64,000 nucleotides of DNA from Allobosea caraganae (GTDB lineage Bacteria; Pseudomonadota; Alphaproteobacteria; Rhizobiales; Beijerinckiaceae): assembly GCF_003351345.1 (NCBI RefSeq), contig NZ_QQTO01000033.1, positions 124,001 through 188,000 of the forward strand, read 5' to 3'. Numbering within the stretch: position 1 is the first letter of the stretch; every line of letters starts with the position of its first letter. The translations under genes were made by a program, and so were the position numbers. The notes below the pieces were generated by a model that searched no databases, was not told the DNA's origin, and saw nothing but the letters and a program-made list of their open reading frames with translations. This document shows positions 41,855 through 49,798 of the stretch, in pieces.

Positions 41855-43102
41855 TCAGCGGTCCTGTTCTGCAAGGCCGCGCGGCAGGATCCGGCGCGGC
41901 GCATAGCCATCATTTTTCAGCGCCGCCTCGATCGAGCGCGTATGCGCCTCGCCGCGGGTCTCCACGGTGACGTCGAGCGTCACGCCCTTGGCGGGCACGT
42001 CGAGGAAGAGCCTGCCATGGCTGACCTCGAGGATGTTGGCGCCGTGCTCGCCGAGCAGGCTCGCGACCTTGCCGAGCAGGCCGGGACGGTCGCTGGCGGT
42101 GAGCCGGAAGGCGCAGATGCGATCCTCGCGCTCCAGCTCGCGCACCATGATCGCGGCGAGCAGGCGGGTGTCGATATTGCCGCCGCTGAGCAGCAGCCCG
42201 ACCTTGCGGCCCTTGTAGCGCTCGGGCTCCTTGAAGATGGCGGCAAGCCCGATCGCGCCCGCGCCCTCGGCCAGCGTGTGCTGCAGGCTGGCATAGGCGT
42301 TGACGGCGCGCTCGATCAGGTCCTCGCCGATCAGCACGATGTCGGAGACCAGGCTGGCGACGATCGGCAGGGTCTGCTGGCCGACGGTCTTGACCGCGAT
42401 GCCCTCGGCCAGCGTCGCGCCGCCGATGAACAGGTCCTTGTCGTTCACCGCGTTGTAGAAGGACGGGTAGAGCGCCGCCTCGACGCCGATCAGCTCGATC
42501 TCCGGCTTGATCGCCTTGGCCGCGATGGCGTTGCCCGCCATCAGCCCGCCGCCGCCGAGCGGAATGACGAGCATCTCGAGATCGGGCGCATCGGCCAGCA
42601 TCTCGCTGGCGACCGTGCCCTGGCCGGCCATCACGGCGGCGTCGTCATAGGGGTGGACGAAGACCAGCGCCTCGGCCTCGGCCAGCTCGCGGGCCTTCTG
42701 CGCCGATTCATAGAGCGTCTCGCCATACAGGACCACGCGCGCGCCATGCGCCCGGGTGTTCTCGACCTTCACCAGCGGCGTCGTCTCCGGCATCACGATC
42801 GTCGCTGGGATGCCGAAGCGATGCGCGTGATAGGCCACGGCCTGGGCATGGTTGCCGGCCGACATGGCGATGACGCCGCGCGCCTTCTCGGCCTCGTCGA
42901 GCGAGAGCAGCTTGTTGACCGCGCCGCGCTCCTTGAACGAGGCGGTCGCCTGCATGTTCTCGTGCTTGACCAGGATGGTCGCGCCGGTGAGCTCGGAGAG
43001 GCGCGGCGCCGGCACCAGCGGCGTGCGCAGCACATGGCCCTCGATTCGGCGCGCGGCCGCCGCGATATCGGCAAGGGTGATCGCGAAGGGCGCGCTGGTC
43101 AT
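41855..43102 (-). CDS. ilvA: Threonine ammonia-lyase with ACT domain
   Basis: The 415-residue protein is a PLP fold-type II enzyme: Lys57 in ATASFKERGA binds PLP, and GGGGLMAGNAI is the phosphate-binding loop. Residues about 330-405 form one ACT domain (RPGLLGKVASLLGEHGANI), the layout of TdcB-like/threonine dehydratase enzymes with a single regulatory domain rather than E. coli IlvA with two. It makes 2-oxobutanoate for isoleucine synthesis. It lies 43 bases after the LivH-like permease gene, hinting at co-transcription and a link to branched-chain amino acids. Confidence 0.94.
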   Translation of the reverse strand: MTSAPFAITLADIAAAARRIEGHVLRTPLVPAPRLSELTGATILVKHENMQATASFKERGAVNKLLSLDEAEKARGVIAMSAGNHAQAVAYHAHRFGIPATIVMPETTPLVKVENTRAHGARVVLYGETLYESAQKARELAEAEALVFVHPYDDAAVMAGQGTVASEMLADAPDLEMLVIPLGGGGLMAGNAIAAKAIKPEIELIGVEAALYPSFYNAVNDKDLFIGGATLAEGIAVKTVGQQTLPIVASLVSDIVLIGEDLIERAVNAYASLQHTLAEGAGAIGLAAIFKEPERYKGRKVGLLLSGGNIDTRLLAAIMVRELEREDRICAFRLTASDRPGLLGKVASLLGEHGANILEVSHGRLFLDVPAKGVTLDVTVETRGEAHTRSIEAALKNDGYAPRRILPRGLAEQDR

Positions 43103-43145
43103 GTGTTTCCCATTTCAGGCCGGACGGATTTCAGACATCGCGCGT

Positions 43146-44483
43146 TCAGACTTGGCGCGGCGTCAGTTCGGCTTCGCCGAAGAAGCCGCCGGGGCGCAGG
43201 ATCAGCACCACGGCGAGCAAGCTATAGACGGCGATGTCGCGCTGTTCGAGCGGCATCGTCGACGACCAGAGCGCCTCGAACAGCGCGATGCTGAGCGCGC
43301 CGAGGCAGGCGCCCGAGACCGAGCCGATGCCGCCGAGGATGGCGGCGACGAGCGCCTTCAGTCCGAGTGTGAACCCTCCGGCAAAACCCATGCCGCCGTA
43401 GATCACGGTGACGATGACGCCGGCCGCGCCGCAGGCCGCGCAAGCCAGGATCAGCGCCTTGTCGTGCACGGCCCGCGCATCGACGCCGAACAGTGACGCC
43501 GTCCGCTCGTCATCCGAGACCGCGCGCCAGGCCCGGCCGTAGCCGGAATACCGGATCAGCAACACGAGCCCCAGCGTCAGCGCCAGCCCGAACGCGGCCA
43601 GCCCGAGCCCGACCGGCGTCGCGGTGACGACGAAGCCCTCCGCCCGCGCCAGCGCCCAGGGCTCGTTGAAGACCGGCGGCAGCCAGCGCAGGTCCGGCCC
43701 CTGCGCCAGCCGCAGATATTCGGACAGTCCGATGGCAAGGCCGATCGTCGCGATCAGCACCTGCTGGCCATTGGCCCGCTGCATGTGGCGCAGCACGAAG
43801 CGGCCCATGGCGAAGCCATGGAAGGCCGAGACCGCCATCGCCACGGCAAACGCAATGACCAGCCCCGAGATCGGCGTCGAGAGCGAGGCCGAGACCAGCA
43901 GTGCCACGCCGACGACCGAGGCAAGCGCGCCGAGCGCCGCGAACTCGCCGAAGCTCAGGATGATGCGGCCGGTCAGCCCGTAGATCAGCGCGTAGGCCGA
44001 GGCGAGCAGCGCATAGACCGCGGCCGAGGGCAGGGCGCTCAAGGCCTGCTGCAGCCCGTAGGCCAGGCCGAACGGGATCTCCGGCAGGTCCTCCAGCCGG
44101 GTCGAGCCGGGATCGGGCGCGGGCTCTTCGCGGTTCTCCAGGTAGAAGCGCCGCAGCAGGTAGAAGCTGGCATCGTTCATCGGCCTTCCGTCGGTCGCGA
44201 CGCCGATCAGCGCGCCGCGCTGCGAGCCGATGCCCTCGCCGGCGAAGAGGCAGTCGATATAGCGCGTGCGCGCCAACGTCGATCCGGCCTCGACCTTGTA
44301 GAGGATGCGCAGGGCGTTGGCGCGCGGCCCGGTCGTGTCGCGTTCGATCGTGATGCGCGCGCCGGGCGGGTTGAGCGGCGGGATCGCCTGCCGGCACAGC
44401 CGCGTCTGATCCGTATCGAAACGCCCGCCGCAGCCGGCAAGCGCCAGGCCGAACAGAATCAGCAGGAGGAGGGCGGGGCGCAT
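43146..44483 (-). CDS. LivH-type branched-chain amino acid permease with lipoprotein-like head
   Basis: This 445-residue protein has two parts. Residues 1-18 form a signal with lipobox LALAGC (Cys18), followed by a soluble, Arg/Asp-rich head to about 135. Residues about 140-445 form a LivH-type ABC permease with eight or so helices, including LTGRIILSFGEFAALGAL and GLKALVAAILGGIGSVSGA. Usual LivH is about 300 residues and has no head. LivM, LivG, LivF and a binding protein are not beside it. It lies between hemB and ilvA on the same strand; substrate unproven. Confidence 0.85.
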   Translation of the reverse strand: MRPALLLLILFGLALAGCGGRFDTDQTRLCRQAIPPLNPPGARITIERDTTGPRANALRILYKVEAGSTLARTRYIDCLFAGEGIGSQRGALIGVATDGRPMNDASFYLLRRFYLENREEPAPDPGSTRLEDLPEIPFGLAYGLQQALSALPSAAVYALLASAYALIYGLTGRIILSFGEFAALGALASVVGVALLVSASLSTPISGLVIAFAVAMAVSAFHGFAMGRFVLRHMQRANGQQVLIATIGLAIGLSEYLRLAQGPDLRWLPPVFNEPWALARAEGFVVTATPVGLGLAAFGLALTLGLVLLIRYSGYGRAWRAVSDDERTASLFGVDARAVHDKALILACAACGAAGVIVTVIYGGMGFAGGFTLGLKALVAAILGGIGSVSGACLGALSIALFEALWSSTMPLEQRDIAVYSLLAVVLILRPGGFFGEAELTPRQV

Positions 44484-44526
44484 CGCGCTGACGCTAGCGC
44501 CAGTTGCGGTGCGTTGAAACTCGTGT

Positions 44527-45600
44527 TCAGCCGATCGCCTTCAGCTTCTCGGCAACCCGGGGCGCGAAATAGGTCAGCACCCCGTCGGCGCCGGCGCGCT
44601 TGAAGGCGATCAGGCTCTCAAGCATCGCCTTGTCGCCGTCGAGCCAGCCGTTCAGCGCCGCCGCCTGGATCATCGCGTACTCGCCGGAGACCTGGTAGGC
44701 GAAGGTCGGCACGCGAAAATGGTCCTTCACCCGCGCGATCACGTCGAGATAGGGCAGGCCGGGCTTGATCATCACCATATCGGCCCCCTCTTCGAGGTCG
44801 AGCGCGACCTCCGCGATGGCCTCATCCGAATTGGCCGGGTCCATCTGGTAGGTACGCTTGTCGCCGATCAGGGTGGCGTTGGTGCCGATGGCGTCGCGGA
44901 ACGGGCCGTAATAGGCCGAGGCGTATTTCGCGGCATAGGACATGATCTGGACCTGGTCGAACCCGGCCGCGTCGAGCCCGGCGCGAATGGCGCCGACGCG
45001 CCCGTCCATCATGTCGGAGGGTGCGATCACATCGGCGCCGGCATCGGCCAGCGCCAGCGCCTGTTCGGTGAGGATGCGCACGCTGGCATCGTTCAGCACG
45101 GTCTCGCCCGCCATCACGCCGTCATGGCCATGCGAGGTATAGGGGTCGAGCGCGGCGTCGCAGATGATGCCGAGCTCCGGCACCTCCTGCTTGATCGCCC
45201 GCACCGCCCGGCACATCAGGTTGCGCGTGTTGAGCGCCTCGGAGGCGGTCGCGTCGCGCAGCGACTTCTCGACATTGGGGAAGGGTGCGATGGCGGGGAT
45301 GCCGAGCTTGGCGGCTTCGACGCTCTGGCGCACGGCCTCCTCGATGTTCAGCCGGTCGACGCCGGGCATCCAGACGACCGGCGTGCGCGCCTGCGAGGAA
45401 TCCACCAGGAAGATCGGCCAGATCAGGTCGTTGGTGGTCAGCACGTTCTCGCGCACCAGCCGGCGCGACCATTCGGCCTTGCGGTTGCGCCGCATGCGCC
45501 GGATCAGCCCGAGCGAGTCCGCGCTCTGCAACGCAGTGGCCGGCACCTCGTCCTGCCGCGCCAGCGGAGCCGGAAACGGCCGCACAACCCGAGATGCCAT
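44527..45600 (-). CDS. hemB: Delta-aminolevulinic acid dehydratase (porphobilinogen synthase)
   Basis: The start at MASRVVRPFP has GGAGG upstream and gives 357 residues; the frame reaches further but only opposite the next gene. Catalytic lysines are Lys225 (SYAAKYASAYYGPFR) and Lys279 (VMIKPGLPYLD). The three zinc cysteines of the E. coli type are replaced by Ala150, Asp152 and Asp160 (DAALDPYTSHGHDG), as in the magnesium-dependent enzymes of Bradyrhizobium and Pseudomonas. It joins two aminolevulinates to porphobilinogen in heme synthesis. Confidence 0.96.
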   Translation of the reverse strand: MASRVVRPFPAPLARQDEVPATALQSADSLGLIRRMRRNRKAEWSRRLVRENVLTTNDLIWPIFLVDSSQARTPVVWMPGVDRLNIEEAVRQSVEAAKLGIPAIAPFPNVEKSLRDATASEALNTRNLMCRAVRAIKQEVPELGIICDAALDPYTSHGHDGVMAGETVLNDASVRILTEQALALADAGADVIAPSDMMDGRVGAIRAGLDAAGFDQVQIMSYAAKYASAYYGPFRDAIGTNATLIGDKRTYQMDPANSDEAIAEVALDLEEGADMVMIKPGLPYLDVIARVKDHFRVPTFAYQVSGEYAMIQAAALNGWLDGDKAMLESLIAFKRAGADGVLTYFAPRVAEKLKAIG

Positions 45601-45781
45601 GGAAATGCCTCCGTCCGACGGGACGCCGATCTTGCTTGTTGCGCGACGCATAGCACATCGGAACCATTCCAAAACAGAGGTGGATGGTCGCAACCACCAA
45701 GGCGGGGCTGGGAGAGCCCGCGCGTTGACAAGCGCCGCCGCCCCGGCCCAGAACCGCGGCGCAACCGAGGACGTCCGCGGC

Positions 45782-46837
45782 ATGCCGCAAGAACCCGAGA
45801 TCATCTGCGAGACCCGTGGCGCGGCCGGCGTCGTCATCCTGAACCGGCCGAAGGCGCTGAACGCGCTCAGTCTCGGCATGGTCCGCGAACTGGCGCGCGC
45901 GCTCGACGCCTGGGAGCGCGATCCCAAGGTCACCCGCATCGTCCTGACGGCGGCCGGCGAGAAGGCCTTTTGCGCCGGCGGCGACATCCGCGCGCTGCAC
46001 GATCTCGGCCGCGCCGGCAACTATGGCGAGATGCTCAAGTTCTGGGGCGAGGAATACGTCCTCAACGCCCATATCCAGCGCTATCCCAAACCCTATCTCT
46101 CGCTGATCGACGGCATCGTCATGGGCGGCGGCGTCGGCATCTCCCTGCATGGCGGCTATCGCATCGCCGGGGAGCGCTATCTCTTCGCCATGCCGGAGGT
46201 CGGCATCGGGTTCTTCCCCGATGTCGGCGCGACCTATGCGCTGCCGCGCCTGCCGGGCGCCGCCGGCATCTATCTCGCGCTCACCGGAGACCGGGTGGGC
46301 GCCGCCGATGCCGTCGCGCTCGGCCTCGCCACCCATGCCGTGCCGAGCGGGCGCATGGCCGAGCTTGCCGACGCGCTGGCTGGACGCAGCGCGGTCGACG
46401 ACATCCTTGCCGGCTTCACCCATGATCCCGGCCCGGAGCGGCTCGCGGCTGATCGCGCCACCATCGCGGAATGCTTCGGCGCACCGGATTTGCCGGCGAT
46501 CTTCGACCGGCTCGAGCGCAAGGCCAAGGCCGGCAACGGCTTCGCCGGCAAGACGCTGCAGACGCTGAGCGTCAAATCGCCGACCAGCGTCGCCATCGCC
46601 TTCGAGCAGATGCGCCGCGGCGCCACGCTCGACTTCAACGAGGCGATGCGCACCGAGTACCGCATCGTCTCGCGCATCGCCCGCAGCCCGGAATTCTACG
46701 AAGGCGTCCGCGCCGTCGTCATCGACAAGGACCACGCGCCGCGCTGGCAGCCGGCCAGCCTCGAGGCCGTGAAGCCCGAGGCCATCGCCGAATACTTCGC
46801 GCCGCTCGGTGCCGACGAACTCGTGCTGGAGCCTTGA
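45782..46837 (+). CDS. Enoyl-CoA hydratase/isomerase family; probable 3-hydroxyisobutyryl-CoA hydrolase
   Basis: The start at MPQEPEIICETRG gives 351 residues, the length of HIBCH-type hydrolases rather than the 260 of ordinary crotonases. The crotonase oxyanion segments are present: KAFCAGGDIRALHD, then SLIDGIVMGGGVGIS and FAMPEVGIGFFPDVGA with the catalytic Glu. The C-terminal part SVAIAFEQMRRG and DKDHAPRWQP also fits 3-hydroxyisobutyryl-CoA hydrolase, an enzyme of valine breakdown. It is divergent from hemB across 181 bases. The next gene starts 2 bases after its stop. Confidence 0.9.
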   Translation: MPQEPEIICETRGAAGVVILNRPKALNALSLGMVRELARALDAWERDPKVTRIVLTAAGEKAFCAGGDIRALHDLGRAGNYGEMLKFWGEEYVLNAHIQRYPKPYLSLIDGIVMGGGVGISLHGGYRIAGERYLFAMPEVGIGFFPDVGATYALPRLPGAAGIYLALTGDRVGAADAVALGLATHAVPSGRMAELADALAGRSAVDDILAGFTHDPGPERLAADRATIAECFGAPDLPAIFDRLERKAKAGNGFAGKTLQTLSVKSPTSVAIAFEQMRRGATLDFNEAMRTEYRIVSRIARSPEFYEGVRAVVIDKDHAPRWQPASLEAVKPEAIAEYFAPLGADELVLEP

Positions 46838-46839
46838 GC

Positions 46840-47298
46840 ATGGGACTCGGGCGAGGGGATACGGAACCTCTGCGCGGCCAGCGCGTCGTCGGCGCGCCCG
46901 GCATGGTCGAGGCGCCGCGCCGCCGGATGCGCTGGCGGCTGCTGCTGGTCTGGCTGCTGCGCCTGCTCTCCATCGCCTGGCTGGCCAAGGGCCTGATGGC
47001 CTGGGCCGTGATCTTCGGCATCGGCACCGAGGGGCAGCTTCCGTTCGAGGAGCAACTGCTCAGCTCGCAGGCGATCACGGTCTACTTCGCGGTGATCGAC
47101 CTCGTTGCTGCCGTCGGGCTCTGGCTGACCAGCACCTGGGGCGGCGTGCTCTGGCTCCTGGCGGCGGTCAGCCAGCTCCTGCTCGGCTTCTTCTTCCCGC
47201 GGCTGCTGCCGATCACGCCCTACCTGATCGGAACCTATGTGGCGCTGATGGTGGCCTATTTCCTGGCGACCTGGGCGGCCGAGAACGAAGAAACGTAA
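46840..47298 (+). CDS. DUF6163-like small membrane protein
   Basis: With the ATG two bases after the preceding stop, the product has 152 residues. It has a basic N-terminus (PRRRMRWR) and four hydrophobic segments at about 31-53, 75-95, 96-115 and 119-143. It resembles the DUF6163 family, found near ldtR in many Hyphomicrobiales; no function is known. A tight hairpin (GGACGGC-TTG-GCCGTCC, 47299-47315) follows the stop directly. Confidence 0.72.
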   Translation: MGLGRGDTEPLRGQRVVGAPGMVEAPRRRMRWRLLLVWLLRLLSIAWLAKGLMAWAVIFGIGTEGQLPFEEQLLSSQAITVYFAVIDLVAAVGLWLTSTWGGVLWLLAAVSQLLLGFFFPRLLPITPYLIGTYVALMVAYFLATWAAENEET

Positions 47299-47326
47299 GG
47301 ACGGCTTGGCCGTCCGGAACCACAGT

Positions 47327-47427
47327 CCTCATCCTGAGGAGCGGACGAAGTCCGCGTCTCGAAGGATGCTCCAGCGCCCTCTGGATCATCCTTCGAGACG
47401 CCGCTTTCGCGGCTCCTCAGGATGAGG
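47327..47427. repeat. Family F long inverted repeat
   Basis: CCTCATCCTGAGGAGC and GCTCCTCAGGATGAGG are perfect outer arms; GTCTCGAAGGATG and CATCCTTCGAGAC are perfect inner arms. It occupies the first third of the 352-base gap before ldtR. One copy in the window. Confidence 0.92.
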
Positions 47428-47650
47428 GCTGGAGCGTCCTATGCGGTCATCGGGCCCGTCGATTGCGGCGAGTCATGGTAACAAACGCTTTAGCTTAAGC
47501 GTTTCTGAGTTCATTTTGGATTCACCCAAAGGGGTAAATCCCTGATTCATCCTGATATTTAAACTCGTTTTCATCCGCGCCGCCTATGGTGTTCCTCAGA
47601 AGCGGACCGGGAGACAATCCTGGCCGACATACAACAGGCGGGATTATACC
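47428..47650 (+). promoter_or_regulatory. ldtR upstream region with near-perfect palindrome
   Basis: AAACGCTT-TAGCTT-AAGCGTTT (47483-47504) is a 22-bp dyad with one mismatched pair around AGCT. It is not followed by a T-run, so it is not a terminator. It lies 147 bases before the ldtR start, in an AT-rich stretch unlike the surroundings, and is a candidate operator for LdtR or another regulator. No clear -35/-10 pair was picked. Confidence 0.45.
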
Positions 47651-48163
47651 ATGAAAGCGAGCGTAAAGACTTCGGCTCCGGCCGTGTCGGAAGAGGTTCA
47701 ACTCAAGGTGAAGCCTCTTTACCTTGAGTCCCTCACTCTTGTTGAGCGGCTGCATCGTCGCCTGCTCGATGTCATCAAGGACGAGTTCGAGCGTCGCAAC
47801 CGCGACGACGTCAACAGCGTCCAGGCGCTGCTGCTCTACAATATCGGCGACGCCGAGCTCAGCGCCAGCGAGCTCAGGACGCGGGGCTACTATCTCGGCT
47901 CGAACGTCTCCTACAACGTCAAGAAGCTGGTCGAGCTCGGCTATCTCCACCATGCCCGGTCACGCATCGACCGCCGCTCGGTCCGCATCAGCCTGACCGA
48001 GAAGGGCCGCGAGGTGCACAATCTCGTGAAGGGCGTCTACGACAAGCATGTCCAGACGGTCGAGCAGATCGGCGGCATCGCGGCCGACGATTTCGAGCGG
48101 ATGAACAACGCCCTGCTGCGCCTCGAGCGCTTCTGGACCGACCAGATCCGCTACAAGCTCTGA
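47651..48163 (+). CDS. ldtR: MarR-family regulator LdtR
   Basis: The 170-residue product is a winged-helix MarR-type protein with the features of LdtR of Liberibacter and Sinorhizobium: LTLVERLHRRLLDVIKDEFER, NSVQALLLYNIGD, a recognition helix region LRTRGYYLGSNVSYNVKKL and the wing ARSRIDRRSVRISLTEKG. In those species LdtR controls an L,D-transpeptidase gene next door and affects osmotic tolerance. An L,D-transpeptidase gene follows here too, after a terminator, so each gene has its own promoter. Confidence 0.9.
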   Translation: MKASVKTSAPAVSEEVQLKVKPLYLESLTLVERLHRRLLDVIKDEFERRNRDDVNSVQALLLYNIGDAELSASELRTRGYYLGSNVSYNVKKLVELGYLHHARSRIDRRSVRISLTEKGREVHNLVKGVYDKHVQTVEQIGGIAADDFERMNNALLRLERFWTDQIRYKL

Positions 48164-48212
48164 TTTCGGTCGCGAAAGCCGCACCCGGCGGCTTTCCATC
48201 ACATCGGCCCGG

Positions 48213-48240
48213 CCTCCGCCCGCAAGGCGCGGAGGTTTTT
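48213..48240 (+). terminator. Terminator of ldtR
   Basis: CCTCCGC (48213-48219) and GCGGAGG (48229-48235) form a stem with a 9-base loop, followed by TTTTT. It lies 50 bases after the ldtR stop. Confidence 0.85.
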
Positions 48241-48473
48241 GCCGACCTGACGGCAGAGGTCCTCGCCGGACTGTGGCTCAGATCACGCATGTCGAAACCG
48301 AGTCTTCCTCTTCGCTTCCATTGCCCTAAAAACGCCGCGCTCACGAGACGTTAACTCTGGTATTGGATCGTCGCTTGGCAGCCGGGTCGCCTTTCCAGGG
48401 CGGAGCCGGCTTGGTGTTTTGTGGCGCATGGGCGCGCAAGCCTGGCTCTATAGGGACGTGGAAGAGGGGTACT
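48241..48473 (+). promoter_or_regulatory. Upstream region of the L,D-transpeptidase gene
   Basis: These bases between the ldtR terminator and the transpeptidase start must hold its promoter and any LdtR site. No convincing -35/-10 pair or palindrome was recognised. GAGGGG at 48464-48469 is the ribosome binding site. Confidence 0.4.
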
Positions 48474-49715
48474 ATGTCGAATTTCAGCCTGACCCGCCGT
48501 GAAACCGTGCTGGCGCTGCTCTCCGGAGTGGCGGCGAGCGTGGCCGCGCCGGCCTTCGCCCAACAGGCGGAGTGGCGGCAGAGCTATGATTCCGGCGCCC
48601 GAAACGCCGTCGCGCGCTCCTCCACCCCGATGCTGTCTGCGGAAAGCTTCCAGGCGACCGAGCAGGCGATCACCGCCTATCGCGAGCTGGCCGCCCGCGG
48701 CGGCTGGCCCGTGCTCCAGGTCAGCGAGCGCCTGAGCGTCGGCTCGCGCGGTCCCGGCGTCGTCGCCCTGCGCCAGCGCCTGATCATCACCGGCGATCTC
48801 GACGCCTCCGCCGGCACCAGCAACGTCTATGATTCCTATGTCGAGGCGGGCGTGCGCCGCTTCCAGTCGCGCGTCGGCCTCTCCACCACCGGCACGCTCA
48901 CCAAGGCGACCCTGGCCTCGCTCAACGTGCCGATCGAGCGCCGCATCCGCCAGCTTGAGACCAATGTCGTGCGCCTGCGCACCTGGTCGGGCAATCTCGG
49001 CCAGCGCTACGTCGTCGCCAACATCCCGGCCGCGATGGTCGAGACGGTCGAGAACGGCCATGTCGCGACCCGGCACGCCGCCGGCGTCGGCAAGATCGAC
49101 CGCCAGTCGCCGCTGCTGCAGACCAAGATCCCGGAAGTCAATTTCAACCCGACCTGGACGGTTCCCGCATCGATCATCCGCAAGGACCTGATCCCGAAGA
49201 TGCAGAAGGAGCCGAACTACCTCACCGAGAACAAGATCCGCATCATCGGCCCGAACGGCGAGATTCCGCCTGATCGCGTCAACTGGCGCTCGGACGAGGC
49301 GACCCGCTACACCTTCCGCCAGGATCCGGGCGGCGACTTCAACTCGCTCGGCTTCGTGCGCATCAACATCCCGAGCCCGCATGGCGTCTACATGCACGAC
49401 ACGCCGTCGAAGGGCATCTTCGGCGACGATTACCGCTTCGTCTCCTCGGGCTGCATCCGCGTCCAGAACGTGCGCGACTACATCGCCTGGCTGCTCAAGA
49501 ACACCCCCGGCTGGGACCGCGCCAAGATCGACGAGGTCATCGCCTCGGGCGAGCGCATCAACGCCCGCATCTCCGACCCGGTGCCGTGCTACTGGGTCTA
49601 CGTCACTGCTTGGGCGACGCCCGATGGCGGCGTGCAGTTCCGCGACGACATCTACAACAAGGATGGCCTCGGCCCGTCGCCCGTCGCCGCCTTGCAGGGC
49701 GAGCAGGACATCTGA
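48474..49715 (+). CDS. L,D-transpeptidase (YkuD family)
   Basis: The start at MSNFSLTRRETVL gives 413 residues with a twin-arginine-like export signal (LTRRETVLALLSG..., ending AFAQQ). A peptidoglycan-binding domain (about 75-140: LSVGSRGPGVVALRQRLIITG ... FQSRVGLSTTGTL) precedes the YkuD domain, whose catalytic Cys327 lies in VSSGCIRVQN with the conserved His in YMHDTPSKGIF. It makes 3,3-crosslinks in peptidoglycan or attaches proteins to it, in the periplasm. Regulation by the neighbouring ldtR is expected from relatives. Confidence 0.93.
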   Translation: MSNFSLTRRETVLALLSGVAASVAAPAFAQQAEWRQSYDSGARNAVARSSTPMLSAESFQATEQAITAYRELAARGGWPVLQVSERLSVGSRGPGVVALRQRLIITGDLDASAGTSNVYDSYVEAGVRRFQSRVGLSTTGTLTKATLASLNVPIERRIRQLETNVVRLRTWSGNLGQRYVVANIPAAMVETVENGHVATRHAAGVGKIDRQSPLLQTKIPEVNFNPTWTVPASIIRKDLIPKMQKEPNYLTENKIRIIGPNGEIPPDRVNWRSDEATRYTFRQDPGGDFNSLGFVRINIPSPHGVYMHDTPSKGIFGDDYRFVSSGCIRVQNVRDYIAWLLKNTPGWDRAKIDEVIASGERINARISDPVPCYWVYVTAWATPDGGVQFRDDIYNKDGLGPSPVAALQGEQDI

Positions 49716-49742
49716 GGCGCTCGTCAGAAGCTTTGAATTGAA

Positions 49743-49773
49743 GCGGCCCGCCGAGCGATCGGCGGCCCGTTTT
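49743..49773 (+). terminator. Terminator after the L,D-transpeptidase gene
   Basis: GCGGCCCGCCGA and TCGGCGGCCCGT pair at 10 of 12 positions around GCGA, followed by TTTTCG. It separates this gene from the convergent nhaA. Confidence 0.75.
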
Positions 49774-49798
49774 CGTTAGGTGGTCGGTGACGGCCGCG

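Noticed and set aside
45122..46735. Long minus-strand frame covering the crotonase-family gene and part of hemB
   Set aside because: The plus-strand crotonase and the in-frame hemB are both conserved families; this frame joins antisense pieces of each.
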